Positions 11,215 through 22,965 of a stretch of DNA of 64,000 bases are shown here, piece after piece (position 1 is the stretch's first letter; every line of letters starts with the position of its first letter). A program made the position numbers and the translations under genes. The stretch covers positions 186,001 to 250,000 of the forward strand of contig JAJSPD010000025.1 in NCBI GenBank assembly GCA_021307315.1, given 5' to 3'. The notes below the pieces were generated by a model. It ran no database searches, was not told the DNA's origin, and saw only the letters and a list, made by a program, of their open reading frames with translations. The DNA is from Bisporella sp. PMI_857 (lineage: Eukaryota; Ascomycota; Leotiomycetes; Helotiales; Helotiaceae).

Positions 11215-13891
11215 TATGAAGAATTTATTTCTTGAAAAAAGGAAAGGAGTAGATAGAATGAAAGTATGATTGATGTCTTGCTTGCAGAATCGAAGCAGAT
11301 GACGTTCCAAACTCATAGGAACACCGCCATATTTGTACCTACTTCACTCCTTCATCGTGGGATTCGGAGAAACTAGATTACTGTCATTGATCAAGGATCG
11401 GTTGGCTCCCGAAGTCATCTCCGCGAATTCAGCCATCAAAAACACGACGAAGCTCCTTTGATCGCAGCCAAGATCTTGGGACTTTATAGGAGACGTTGAT
11501 AATTGGGTTGAGGAGGCCGAATGGAGTCGGCAGATCTCCCGACAAGCTGGGTATCCTGCACCACGGTTGGTTGTTTGGGATTTACTCCACCAATGGTGGA
11601 AAGAGTGGAGGAGATGGATCACTAAGATTTAGGAGGTTTGAGCGCCGCCACCGTGGTGCGGGTCGCTTGGCAGGTGTCAGATTCATGCTAAGGATAATAA
11701 ACAAGTATTTCTGGACATGCGGTCACGTTTAACAAGAATACGGATTATAGATTGCTCTGGAACTCGTTTATGTGGACTTGAGTGGGAATAAAATGCATGA
11801 TCGTGAGATTTGCGGAGTGCAGCTCACGAACTTGCTCACTTGAGCCCTGCATGGACCTGGGTTACAAGGTATCTATGGAGAGTGGGTAGGAAATATTCTA
11901 ATTCCATCTGTAACAACGGAAGCAATTGTTTCGATCTCTATCTCTATCTTTCATGCTGTCTATTTTTATTACATAAGAGGGAGCTCGCTTAAGATCGTCT
12001 ACCCCTTTTCCACCTAACAGGAGTCTCTACCGTTCGAACTATAACAATTTATTTTAGGGATATCTGCTGAAAGAATAAATTTTTACTATAAGTGAAACGC
12101 ATAAACCATTCTGTGTTAGTCTGAGTTGGTTCTTCAATGAACCGCATCTTGGGTTCGCGGCAAAGTTCCCTGTTTATAAGTTACGAGAAGTGCTAATAAC
12201 AGCCGCGTACCTTCGCCCCATCATTCTCCCATAATCCGAGACCATCCTTAGAGCCTCGCAATTCTATTCGATTCAAACTTGTCGGGGTCACAAATTTTTG
12301 ACATAATTTTTTTTAAAAATAAAGGGAGACAACCTCTGAATAGATTTCTGGTCGAAATTTGATGTTGATATTTAAGCTATGCGTCCACATAAATTACCAA
12401 ACATGAAAAAAGAAAGAGTGCCCAGAGCACTCCTCCACTTTTTGCCTAGCTTCCTTTCCAAAAACGCTGCTAGCTATACATCGATGTACTCAAACTAAGT
12501 TCACCCTTGCAAGACTAAAGCCAGACATTTAAAGTATAGGTTGCAAAGCCTAGTAGACTTCCCGACAGAAAGCCTAAGACGCAGGTGGCGCCTCTCCGTA
12601 CCTAGCCAAGTCCTTGCTATAAGCCCAGGGGCTAGCGGCTTGTGATCTACAAACAGCCGGGCCATAACCTAGAATGAAGGCACGGAGGAGGCACAGATTA
12701 TCCGGTGATCACAAGGCCAGATTCGGCTTTTGAGTTTGGTGCTTGCCTATTTTGTCCGCAGGATTTAAGCCCGAAAGCCGTTATAGAGCTCAGTAAGTGG
12801 ACCCTGATACTACTTGCCAATACCTCTGCTCGTTATATGAGCCGGAAAATCTCACATATTCGCAAGTATTCAACAACCTGATTGTGAAAAAACCGTATAT
12901 TATCAGCGGAGAAATTGCAAATATGGGCACGAAAATAGCCTACAATCCGGCCGTGCCCTTATACGAAGGATACAGTATCAGGTGTTCAAGAACTAGGTTA
13001 AGGTGTAGTTGTTCCGAAGGATGATCATTAGCATCTGTAGTGCCAGGTGATGTCGCCTTTCACAGGACCTAAGTCATGACTAAGCTCCTACATAACCAAA
13101 TCTCGCTAACGAAGTAATGTACATGAATTGTTACTGGATGGACCTTTAATATTTTCTACATGTGCGTAGCAATAAACTCCGATAGACAGATCCTAACTAC
13201 TCTGGAGATGTAGAAGAGGGGGTTTCGTTCAATGTAACATCATCAGGAGCTTATCACTTTCAAGCTTCTCGGCTCCAATCAAGACCAGCGTTGCGATTTC
13301 ATGCGGCGGCCGCAGGAACTTTAGCGCCATGGCACGCAGGAATATCACTCCGCGTTAGAGAGTCAGGTCATTGAGCCCAGTACTTCACCAGGCATACTCA
13401 AATAAATGACCTGAGCATGAGTTTGAATTCTGAATATGTAAGACTTTGTATATAAAAAACTAAGTTCTTTTGATTGTGTAAGATTTCTGGGGTTGAATAT
13501 TAAGGATATTCCGAACATATACCCTGATCTCTGCAAGGATGTGCACAATCCCATGAACTGAATCAAGTCTTACGAACTTGAAAAAGCTATATAAAATTCG
13601 ATTTCATAGCAGCGAACTTGAACTCAACTTAAACAAACGATTCATGATCTAGCTGAGTCTAAATTTATTTTCTCGCAGAAATATTCACGTCAATGAATTA
13701 GTAATTAAAATTACATTCACCATGGACATGTCAGCTTACTACTCGGGTTTTTCGGGTTCAGTATTCAAAGTTGGTCGAAAGTTCGATTGCATGGAGCCCA
13801 TTTGAAGCTCACACACACACATATATATAGTAAAGAACGTAGTAGATCATGTTTAGAGAAAAGGTTCATATTATATGCTCCAAAAGGAAAG
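11215..13891. other. Long gene-poor interval
   Basis: About 2.7 kb without a convincing gene. The first part should contain the pectate lyase promoter. Short open frames at 11.5, 12.8 and 13.4 kb lack family features. A CA run passing into a TA run sits at about 13810-13830, just upstream of the oxidoreductase start. The 12-13.8 kb part is AT-rich. Confidence 0.5.
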
Positions 13892-15430
13892 ATGAGCGCG
13901 CTGGATAAGTCAGCTGCTGAACAAGCAAAAGGATTAATTCCTTTCTTATCGAAGAATGCATCTGTCTTGACGGATCCGACCACTGATACATTCAAACGTT
14001 CAATGGAAAGATGGAGTGACCACAACGTCTTGACACCGTCAGCGATCATAAAGCCTGCCTGCGAAGAGGACATCATCCGAATTGTAAAACTCTCACCCAA
14101 CCATCCACCAAGAACCCTGACGCTCAACTCATATAGGTCAAGCATGCCGTTCAGCACAAGATACCATTCGTAGCAAGGTGCGGTGGACGCAGCTCATGGT
14201 CGACGACGGGTCCTGGAGGCTGGATAATTGACATGTCGCTCCAAAGCAGTATCTCTCTAGATATACAAAATAAAACAGCAACAGTTGCGCCCGGTGTCAT
14301 AACAAAGCAGCTCATTGAAGCAGTTGCAAAGGAAGGGATGTGCATCCAAACTGCCAGCGCATCAAGCGTTGGTTACATCCCCTTCCTCTTAGGCGGCGGC
14401 ACCACATGGATGACAGGTATGCACGGTCTTGCGGTCGACAATCTTGTCAGCGCGAGAGTCGTGACTGCGACCCAAGGCTTAGTCGTTGCGTCTGCGACTG
14501 AGAATGCGGACTTATTTTGGGCATTGAAAGGTGCCGGGCAGTTCTTCGGTATCGTGACTTCAGTTACTGTTAGGATGTTTCCCTTCGAGCGCCCCATCAC
14601 TACATGGACGATAATATTCCTTCCAAAACAGATCAACGAGGTTGCGTCCGCGTTGGCAGGTCTTGCCAATGGTCCAAATATCGAACGATCCCCAGGTATG
14701 GCAGCTATCATGGCTGCTCCAGGTCAAACAAATGTAAGTACAATGCTACCATTCGATAAGCACCCTGATTATGTAAACAGCCATTGATACTTGTGAACAC
14801 AATGCATTTCCGACCTGAGGAAGAAGCAGATGAGATTGTCGCTCCCCTTCTGGCACTCCAGCCCACTCAGAAAATTAAGAAAGCCATTGGCTTCGCAAAT
14901 ATCACCGACGCAAGCCAGGCAATCAACGAGCCAGGCGGATTCAAAGCCCAAATCTCTTGTGGCATGCAAAAATTTGATGCCCAAAAATTTAAGGAGTGCT
15001 TGAAGTCATTCACGAACCTTGTTGAAGAGCATCCATCAGCCTCGGGCAGCTTCCTGATGACAAGCTGGTACTCGACCAAAGCTATGAGGCAGCTCCCAGA
15101 CGACAGCTCATCATACAGTCATAGAGATTGTGGAGTATGGAAGTGAGTAATGACCGTAATGTTTTCATTTGAACATCGTTGACTAAAAGAAGCATGGCAT
15201 TTGTGATATCTCAGGATGAGAATGCAGCGACAGCTGCGATACGCAGTGCACAAGAATATTTGAAAATATGCCAAGAAGATCAAACAGACTCAGAGAAAGC
15301 AGTTTTTCCTAACCACACTCGTGAGCGTAGTCTAGAACAGAGGTATCGAGGAGAAGGACGAATGATAAGGTTGAGGCAACTAAAGAAGCTTTGGGACCCT
15401 GAAGGAATTTTTACCGATCACTTCTTGTAG
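13892..15430 (+). CDS. FAD-linked oxidoreductase, FAD_binding_4 / BBE-like
   Basis: The deduced protein is 463 residues from four exons; introns are 14084-14136, 14734-14780 and 15143-15189, all GT-AG. It belongs to the VAO/p-cresol methylhydroxylase flavoprotein fold. The PP-loop region reads IPFVARCGGRSSW, followed by VAPGVITKQL, a glycine-rich LLGGGTTWMTGMHGL, WALKGAGQFFGIVTSVTVR, and a C-terminal KKLWDPEGIFTDHF typical of the BBE motif. The His that often binds FAD covalently (GGHS) is Arg82 here, and no Cys stands in the usual second attachment place, so FAD is probably non-covalent. There is no signal peptide, unlike many secreted BBE-like enzymes. The substrate is unknown. No biosynthetic partner gene lies beside it. 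Confidence 0.9.
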
Positions 15431-15700
15431 ATTAGCATATGGCTAGGACAAGATCGTGGCTAGACAGCCAATATGCCAAAGCTCAGTCATACTTGCCACG
15501 AATTCAGCTTAATAAAAATACCGCACCAGTGAAGAAATTTCTCAGATATGCCATAATAAAACACCTATGGAGAAGCTATATAAACCTGCTTACCAATACG
15601 TAGCCAACTGCTCTTGCCAACAGCGCCACCTCAAATTAGTTCATTTATCAAGCCCCAAAACGCCGAGAAGTTATCAGTGTTATAGCAGTGATATACACTT

Positions 15701-18700
15701 TTACAGGCTCTCAATAGCTTTCATCAGCACATTTAAGGCCCTTCCTTCTAATTCATCTTCCGTATCTTGTTTTAAGATCCAACTGATGTCACTTTGAAAC
15801 CCAAGGGGGATGTAGCATCCACTACGAGCCTTCTCCAGACTCTCCTTCAACCTTGAAGTATGTTCCCAAGCTTTAGCTGCCACCTCTGCTCGATCGATGA
15901 CCTTTGATGGAATGCCACACATTGCAGCGCAATGCATGCCGAAACTGCCTTCTGCAACCCCATTCTCGAGCTTGTACAAGAATGTTACGCGGCGGTTATC
16001 ATCATCCACATGGATCTGCATTCGCTTCGCCGCAATTTCTGGGTGACCTGCAAACTCCGTGGCCAAGGAATGATAATGAGTGGCAAAGAAGCCAACACAA
16101 CCAATATGCGTAGCAATGTGATGGAGGACAGCCTGTGCAACTGCTACACCATCGTACGAGGAAGTACCTCGGCCAAGCTCGTCAAGGATGACTAACGAAC
16201 GTGGAGTCGCCTCAGAAAGTATTTTCTTGGTTTCGGAGAGCTCAACAAAGAATGTTGACTGAGCGGCAAAAATGTTGTCGTTTGCTCCCAGACGAGACAT
16301 GATTCTGTCCACTGGAGTCAGAGTTGCCGATATGCATGGCACGTAACAGCCAATCTGAGCCATAATCACAGCAACGCAAGTCTGCAAACTGTTAGCGAAA
16401 TGGTCAAGAATCTAGACATAGGTTTGGGCTCACCATTCGTAAAATGGTTGACTTTCCAGCAGCGTTGGCACCAGTCAACAGATTAATGTTCGAAGCATCT
16501 CCTCCAAGCTTAACGTCATTAGGAATAAAGTCCGTAATGTTCGGAAGAACGCAAGGATGTCGAAGCTCTTCAAACTCCAAAACACTTCTTTCATCCTCAA
16601 CAAACTTAGGTCTGCAGCTCGGTTCGCCCAGCCCTGCTGATGCTGCAGCAAGACTGATCAAACAATCTAATTGAGCAATGACTTTAACAGCAGAAAGCCA
16701 GATCTTATAATCAAGATCGAACCTCGCGTAAAACCTTCCAGCAACTTGTTTCACTACTTGCCCGTGTGTTTCCTGAGCCTCTTGTAGATCTCGAACCAGA
16801 TCCTGTAGCTCCTCAAAGTAATATCGTTTGACAGCTTTGGTTGAAGACATCATCTTCCAATCCTTGGGCACCTTGATTTTGGCTGGTACCTCCAGCTGAT
16901 ATATTTCTTTTCCGATATCCTTAAAAGTGATACTCTTAGTCCCGAATTCCTTTTGTTGGCGCCTCAACAGAGCCTGCAGCTCAGCTTCGACTTCCTCGAT
17001 TCTGTCTTGGCTTGCATCGAAATGTTCCTCTATGCCACGTTCCGGAACTAGGACCTTGAAATCTCTAGCCTTCTCACGATCAAAAGCTGTCTTCCACCAC
17101 TCCAACGGCTTTGTAAGGTCTGGCATAGCGCCTATAAGTCGATCGACAATACCTTCCCCACCGCCGAATGCTCCTAAAAGGGTCATAGTATACTCAATTT
17201 GCTCAAATCCCTCCAAAACCCTCACAAAGTCTTCGGGTCTGCAGACTCCCGCGTGAATACGAGAAATTAGTCGTTCCAGATCAGGCATTCTAGTCATGGA
17301 AGCCGTGAATTGATCACTCACACTACGGTCGGCATTCAACATATCTACTGCATCCAAACGCTCATTTATTCTTTTTGCATCCGCCAATGGGTGGCAAACC
17401 CATTGTCGGAACATCCGTTTGCCGAAAGGTGTTACGCATCGATTAAGAAGGGTAAAAAGCGTTCCTTCAGAACCTCCATCGAATGAATTTGCGAAGATTT
17501 CCAAATTGATAAGCGTCTGTCCATCTAAGACCAAAGTCGTGCCTTTCTGTATCGGGTTATACCATGAGAAGTTCCTTTGGGTAAGGAGACTTCGCTCTAG
17601 TTTCAAGGTTCTTAAATACTGAACCAATGCACCAAAGGCGGACATTAGGATATCATTTTTCTTGGCTTCAATAAGAACCTCAGGCCATACCTCCTCATCA
17701 GAGCCTTCACTAGTAAAATAGCCGCTGGAATCGAGTTCGCGACGAGTAACGTCGGGATACCAGAATTCATTTCCAGGCTTCATGTGGTTCCAAATCGTGG
17801 TTGGGGTAGTATTATTTTTCAGGATCCTAAGAGCTTTGGTGGAGACACAAGATTTCTCCAGTAAGAGCTCCTGTGGTCTCGTCTGTGCAACAAATGTTTC
17901 GAACTTGGTAAGATCAACATCGTCGGTGAATTCTGAGAGGAAAAACTGCCCAGTAGCGGTATCGACAAACGCTATCCCAAATGCTGAAAGGTCGTCAACT
18001 ATTGATTCCTTAATGGCAACACAGAAAGTAGCCATGTCATTCTGAAGCATGCTAGCTTCAACCAAAGTGCCGCCTGTGAGCACGCAAGCAAGCTCTCGCT
18101 TAATGATTTTTTCCGGCTTCTTCTGCCCTTTGGCAGGCGGTCCTTGGCTGTCCTCCCGCTCGCGCATTTCCTTGCCTAAAGCAGATTCACACTGGTCAAC
18201 TCTAGCGATTTTGTAGCCTTTTGCAACGAATTGGTTTGCCCAGTGGTCCAATGATGATTCAGGAACACCCACCATGCGCATGTTAACTCTATCAGTGAGT
18301 TTCAGGTCGAACAGCTGATGACCTATAGTAGCATCATTTTCATATAGCTCGTAGAATTTTCCCTTTTTGAAGAATACAATGGTATCGAAGAATTTCTGCT
18401 TAATCTCCCAATATTGCTTCTCGAAAGGTGAGAATTGTGTCCACGCATTGGGGGGGATGTAAACCGTTCTTGGATCATAGTCTGGATGGTCTACAGCGTT
18501 TCGATCCATATCCATGATTTTGGCTAGCCAGGGATATCGCTTCTCCGGCTCCGACTTATGCGCCTTCTCTTTAATATTCTTCTTTGTTGATGTTGGAGTC
18601 TTTAAGGAATTGGCAGACCGTGGTTGCAATGGTTGAGTGTTATTAGGGTCATATTTCCACTGCTGGGCTGAGGATCCTTCACCGGTATTCATGATTTCGT

Positions 18701-19527
18701 CGTCGTCTTCATTTTCCTGCAGACTTCTTGGAGATGATACATTTGATCGTTTCCGAGACATCTGCGTGGAGACAGGACGCTTTCTCTTCCTCGAAGGCTT
18801 TACTGGAACATCTGAATCGTCTTCGACCACAAAATCGTCCATGTCGTCTGCTGCAAAAGAATTAATGTTTGGATCATGGAGAGTGCAGTGGAGGTATACC
18901 ATCGTCATCAGCACCATCTAAGCCGCTAATAAATGCGTCCTCTTCGTCATCTTCAACTACCGATTTGTGCTTGGGTTTTCGCTTCTGAGACACTAAACTC
19001 GCAGGATCAAATGCATCGTCATCGTCCGAGGATTCTGCATAGGTAATAACCTTCTTGGCCTTCAGGTGTAGGCATTAGCAGAATTCATCGTTAGGCTGAA
19101 AGGGTTACCAACCTTGCGAGATGGACTACTAGCCAGAATGTTCGGGTTGAGCTCCTATGCAGCACATTTGATTAGTATATGTAAGTAAGAGTAAATAGGA
19201 ATGAATGGCAGGTACTTCTTCTGGTATGCCTCCGTTGACGTTTTCCTGTGAACTTGATGGGCCTATTGCATCACTACTCGGCGCGGGTGTTGCACTTTTT
19301 ATTGTGGACTTGTTGAAGGCCGGCTTTTTGACGGGTACATTTGATTTGGGCTTAGCATTGATGCCTTTTGCCTCCGAAGAAGGCTTCCAAGTGCCAGGTG
19401 AGGATTTTGGCGTGCCATTGGGTGCCTTGGAGAAGAAACTGAGGATCGAACCGTTCTTCTGGGAGCTAGAGTTTTGCTTCTTCAGCGATGAAGGCGCTGG
19501 GGTCGACTCTTGGTCCTTCTTTGCCAT
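15701..19527 (-). CDS. MSH6: DNA mismatch repair protein MSH6
   Basis: This is the MutS-alpha subunit that pairs with MSH2 to recognise base mismatches and small loops in the nucleus. The deduced protein is 1203 residues from five exons; introns are 19155-19215, 19060-19112, 18851-18899 and 16382-16433. The N-terminus has a PCNA-binding-like motif NGSILSFF (residues 25-32), with Asn in the usual Gln place, followed by a long acidic/basic disordered region. The mismatch-recognition domain contains FFKKGKFYELYENDA (Phe-x-Glu). The ATPase Walker A is GANAAGKST (965-973), followed by TCVAVIMAQIGCYVPC, the signature DRIMSRLGANDNIF, Walker B as LVILDELGRGTS, and FATHYHSL. Length and order match the family. 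The ATG at 19527 begins MAKKDQ, just upstream of the PCNA motif. Confidence 0.97.
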
Positions 19528-19956
19528 AGTGGGGAAGGTACAATAACGGAGAAGAGAAAAGAACAACGAAAGCTTGAAAAAACTGGCTGCAAAACGAAAT
19601 AATAAAAGCTCAAGTTACTCAATGTTGTGATTGTCGGGACGGAGAGTTCAGCTGGAACTCAGAACGCGTTCCGCTGCCCTAGCGTGTTTCTCGCGTTAAT
19701 TGCTGAGTCTAAAGTCTTGGCTATTACATAATTCTGGTGAGGCAAAGAAAGGGGGAAAGTTGCCTGAGGTTAAGACTCTATCAACCAAACAACCAACTAA
19801 AGGACGTTGGCAACTACATACCCATTTTATTAGCCTAGAACACGATATTAAAAACACACGAGAAACTCGTTAAGAGCATCACTTTGCTAACCATATAAAG
19901 TGTCCCTGGTACCTAATCATTCTGACCCTTCTTGAAGTAAAGCTCAAGTAGTTCAC
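19528..19956. promoter_or_regulatory. MSH6 upstream region
   Basis: 430 bases between MSH6 and the next gene on the same strand. It should contain the MSH6 promoter; no specific motif was identified. Confidence 0.4.
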
Positions 19957-20688
19957 TTATCGCCTCATTCCCCCCCAAAATCTCTTCCTTTCCTGGTGTC
20001 TAACCCGGTCTGTAAAGGGCATCGATTTGGCGGCACGTTCTGCCCGCCTGAACCTGCTCGCTCTGATAGCATCGGAAGGACCTGGGTCGATGACACGAGC
20101 ACTGGTGACTTCCTTCTTTGTCTGTTCTGGGTTATTCCTTCCATCGTGGCAGACTTTCCCCCGCTGGCGTCTGACTTGAACTTGTTCTGCTTGCAGCAGG
20201 ATCTCCACGGAAATCAATGGTAAGCCTTGAAGAGATGGAAATGTAGGTAAACGTCGCATTTCCCGTCTGAGCCTTGGGCCTTCTTTGGATACTTGAGATG
20301 AAGAAAGAGGACGACCAATTGCAACAGGAGGTAAGATTACTGAAGTAGATTTGAAGGAGCCTAGAGAAGCAGTGCTAACTCTCTCAAAGCTGTGCGTCGT
20401 TCCTTCAAGTAATGGTGATTCAGATTGCTCCATCAGACTACCAAGATTAGTGATAGAAGATGGGCGGCTCACAAGTGAGCTCGATGCTCGTGATCGCGAC
20501 TTCTCGTGTTCACCTGTCCCCAATGAATAGCCCATGGTGCAAACTCGATTGGCATGTGAGCCTTCTCTTTGGTATGAAGACTGGAAGCTGTGACCATACA
20601 GACGCGGCGAATCTACTTCGCTTGGTTGATCATGGAAAAGAGAGTATATTACTCCCTTCAACGTTACTACTGAGAGCGTCGGGCCCAT
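19957..20688 (-). CDS. Uncharacterised Ser/Arg-rich protein
   Basis: A single open frame of 243 codons starting with ATG at 20688. I do not recognise it. The first half is Ser-rich and low-complexity (SRSRASSSLVSRPSSITNLGS). The second half is strongly basic, with RRAERAAKSMPFTDRVRHQERKR close to the C-terminus, and looks disordered. There are no membrane segments or signal peptide. An additional upstream exon cannot be excluded. It reads toward MSH6 on the same strand and lies about 110 bases from the disrupted remnant on the opposite strand. Confidence 0.45.
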   Translation of the reverse strand: MGPTLSVVTLKGVIYSLFHDQPSEVDSPRLYGHSFQSSYQREGSHANRVCTMGYSLGTGEHEKSRSRASSSLVSRPSSITNLGSLMEQSESPLLEGTTHSFERVSTASLGSFKSTSVILPPVAIGRPLSSSQVSKEGPRLRREMRRLPTFPSLQGLPLISVEILLQAEQVQVRRQRGKVCHDGRNNPEQTKKEVTSARVIDPGPSDAIRASRFRRAERAAKSMPFTDRVRHQERKRFWGGMRR

Positions 20689-20795
20689 TTAAAGTCACCC
20701 TTGAATTCGAGAGCCGCATCAAAGCTATGACATGTCAGATCCAACAAGTCTTAGAGTAAGACGATTGAAAGGGATCTCCTCTTCCACCCTACAGA

Positions 20796-21298
20796 ATGGT
20801 GCTTGCAGATTTCATAACCCTTTATGCTAAGCCTATAGGCGAAACCAAAATAAAGACTATTCTTGATCACCGCTACCCGGATATTTGGGGGCTCGGTGCT
20901 GAATGGAGCAGACTCTGTAGAGACCCTGGTGAACCAGTTCCCAGGATTGTGACCCAATCTAATCAGAGTTTTTCTGCTAAAGAATTTATAGGAGAAGCGC
21001 AGGCGGGGCATGTTCGCTCGGCGTAACGTATACTTGGTTCATAAAGATCCTCTAGCATACGAAACGATACTTGGACACTTTCATATCACTAGGGTTGTTG
21101 AAGCAGGGGATCCGTCTAAATTTGACGAGGACGCAGACCCACATTCCACAAGAGCGTCCTCCAACCTATGCATTCTTGATTTCTTGGGAGTACACTGCCG
21201 ATGATAGACGTAGCGAAGCAACTGCGCGGCTTAAGCCACCGCCAGGCGTTCAAAGAATTGGCATTTCCATGGAGACTGATGGAGCAACCAACATCTAG
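20796..21298 (+). pseudogene. Disrupted coding remnant of unknown family
   Basis: Three successive stretches in three different frames read like one protein. The first contains DFITLYAKPIGETKIKT and PDIWGLGAEWSRL. The second contains VYLVHKDPLAYETILGHF and ITRVVEAGDPSKFDED. The third contains PPTYAFLISWEYTADDRRS and ATARLKPPPGVQRIGISM, ending at a stop near 21298. The frame changes fall near 21010-21025 and 21143-21150, with no obvious introns to explain them. The compositions are protein-like and non-random, so I call a decayed gene. No family is recognised, and short unrecognised introns remain an alternative. Confidence 0.45.
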
Positions 21299-22965
21299 AA
21301 AATGCTAGACATGAACCGCCAAGTATATTAAGCCTTACAAGGCTAAATGGTATTGTTGGAATTGGTTACTTAGAACTTACTAGAAGCCTGCTTGATGAAT
21401 ATTTCAACTTTAACATCGATTTTAAATGGGTGGATGGGATCTTTACTTGGTACTGCATTCAAAAAGCCCCATGGGGTGTTTCAAGTATGCCGCATATCCA
21501 TCACTCTTCTCTGACCACTAGACATATTATACCTCTTAGTAATATCATATAATGATGATAACATTCATTCATGCAGATACTCAGTATTTGATCGGAATTC
21601 TGGGACTTCTGTTGTACTCTGCCCAGCTTCCTGGGTTGCTTCCAGAAACGAGTACTAATTTCCTTCATAGATTCCAGCTAGCCTCTTTGTCCAAGAACCA
21701 TAGCTTCCACATAAAGATCCAATCCAGTGGAATCACTCCCTGGAGCCATTGGCCCACCGAACTAAAATAACATGTATGGCTGTACTGATAACTGTCTTGA
21801 CTTAAATTTTCAATATCAGAGTAAAATTCACATATTCGACAACACTCAAACATCGATGCTTCTATCTCGCTGATGAAGGACTGTCGTGGATAGGCCACAT
21901 ATTGCTGTCCAGGGCGCCAATCTATATATGGTCCATCATCCGGATTGCCTACTGAGAACCTCGGAGATAGTTTCCTTTCTCAAGGAACACAATAGAAGTA
22001 GGGCAATGTTGCAAGAAGTGTTTACTTCGAGGGAAAATTTCAGACATATGAGCATGTCTGAGATATCAAGCAATATCAATAGGGCAAGAGTTACTGTAAG
22101 ATTTATTTCTAAAAATAATGAAATATTCCGCTCGGTCGATTTGCTCCGAGACGCTGAGTAGCGAACTGTATTTCTATATGGCTTTGCTATGTACCACATG
22201 GTTGTGAACATTCCCAGTCCGGCCAATTGTTAAGAATAATCTTACAATCTGAGCAGAGCCTAACCAGAATATTGGAGCTGAACATTTTTTAAATTATATC
22301 AGCCTTAAACGTTTCATCGTCAAAATTCGTCACTTCTAAAATTATTTCGAAATCCACGCACAAGAAGGGTCCTCTCTGCCACGTGCTTCTCATGCCATGA
22401 TTTCAAAGCACCAATATCACAAGAATAAACATCTTGAGGTTGACGATGGCGGCTAGTGAATCGGTTGCACAAATGGTGATGCCTGCCACTGATATCCTAA
22501 TCTTAACGTTTAGAAATTGTAATTGTGCACGTCGAAACTTTCGCATTCAGACTGGTTTAGAGCAAGTGGCAATTATAGACAATCAGCCATGCAATATTTT
22601 TTGCCATGTGCAGCAGAACTACAGGTGTGATGCAAATAGGTTTGACTAATGCTGCTCACTCCTAAAGAACACATTCTGAAGTTTGGCCAGCTGTAATGCA
22701 CCCTTCGTGAGCAACGTATCTGCAACGACTTCAATTCATCGACCTCAAGCAATTAATATTGGCTGCATACGCTGTATAATGGAGCCTTTCCGGGGAAGCT
22801 TTGATTCCATGAGCCTCTACCACAGATTATGACTTAAGACATGGTGTTCACAAGTAATGTTATAGATTTAATGTGATTTAATTCTTCCTCTATTCGATTA
22901 TATGTCGTTTATATGTCACTATTTACACGATAAGCTTAGGAAACGCGGAGGACAAGAGGTTTGAC
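21299..22965. other. Gene-poor interval
   Basis: No gene is supported. Several open frames of 60-95 codons exist (for example around 21.9-22.2 kb), but they start at non-ATG codons or lack family character. Confidence 0.5.
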
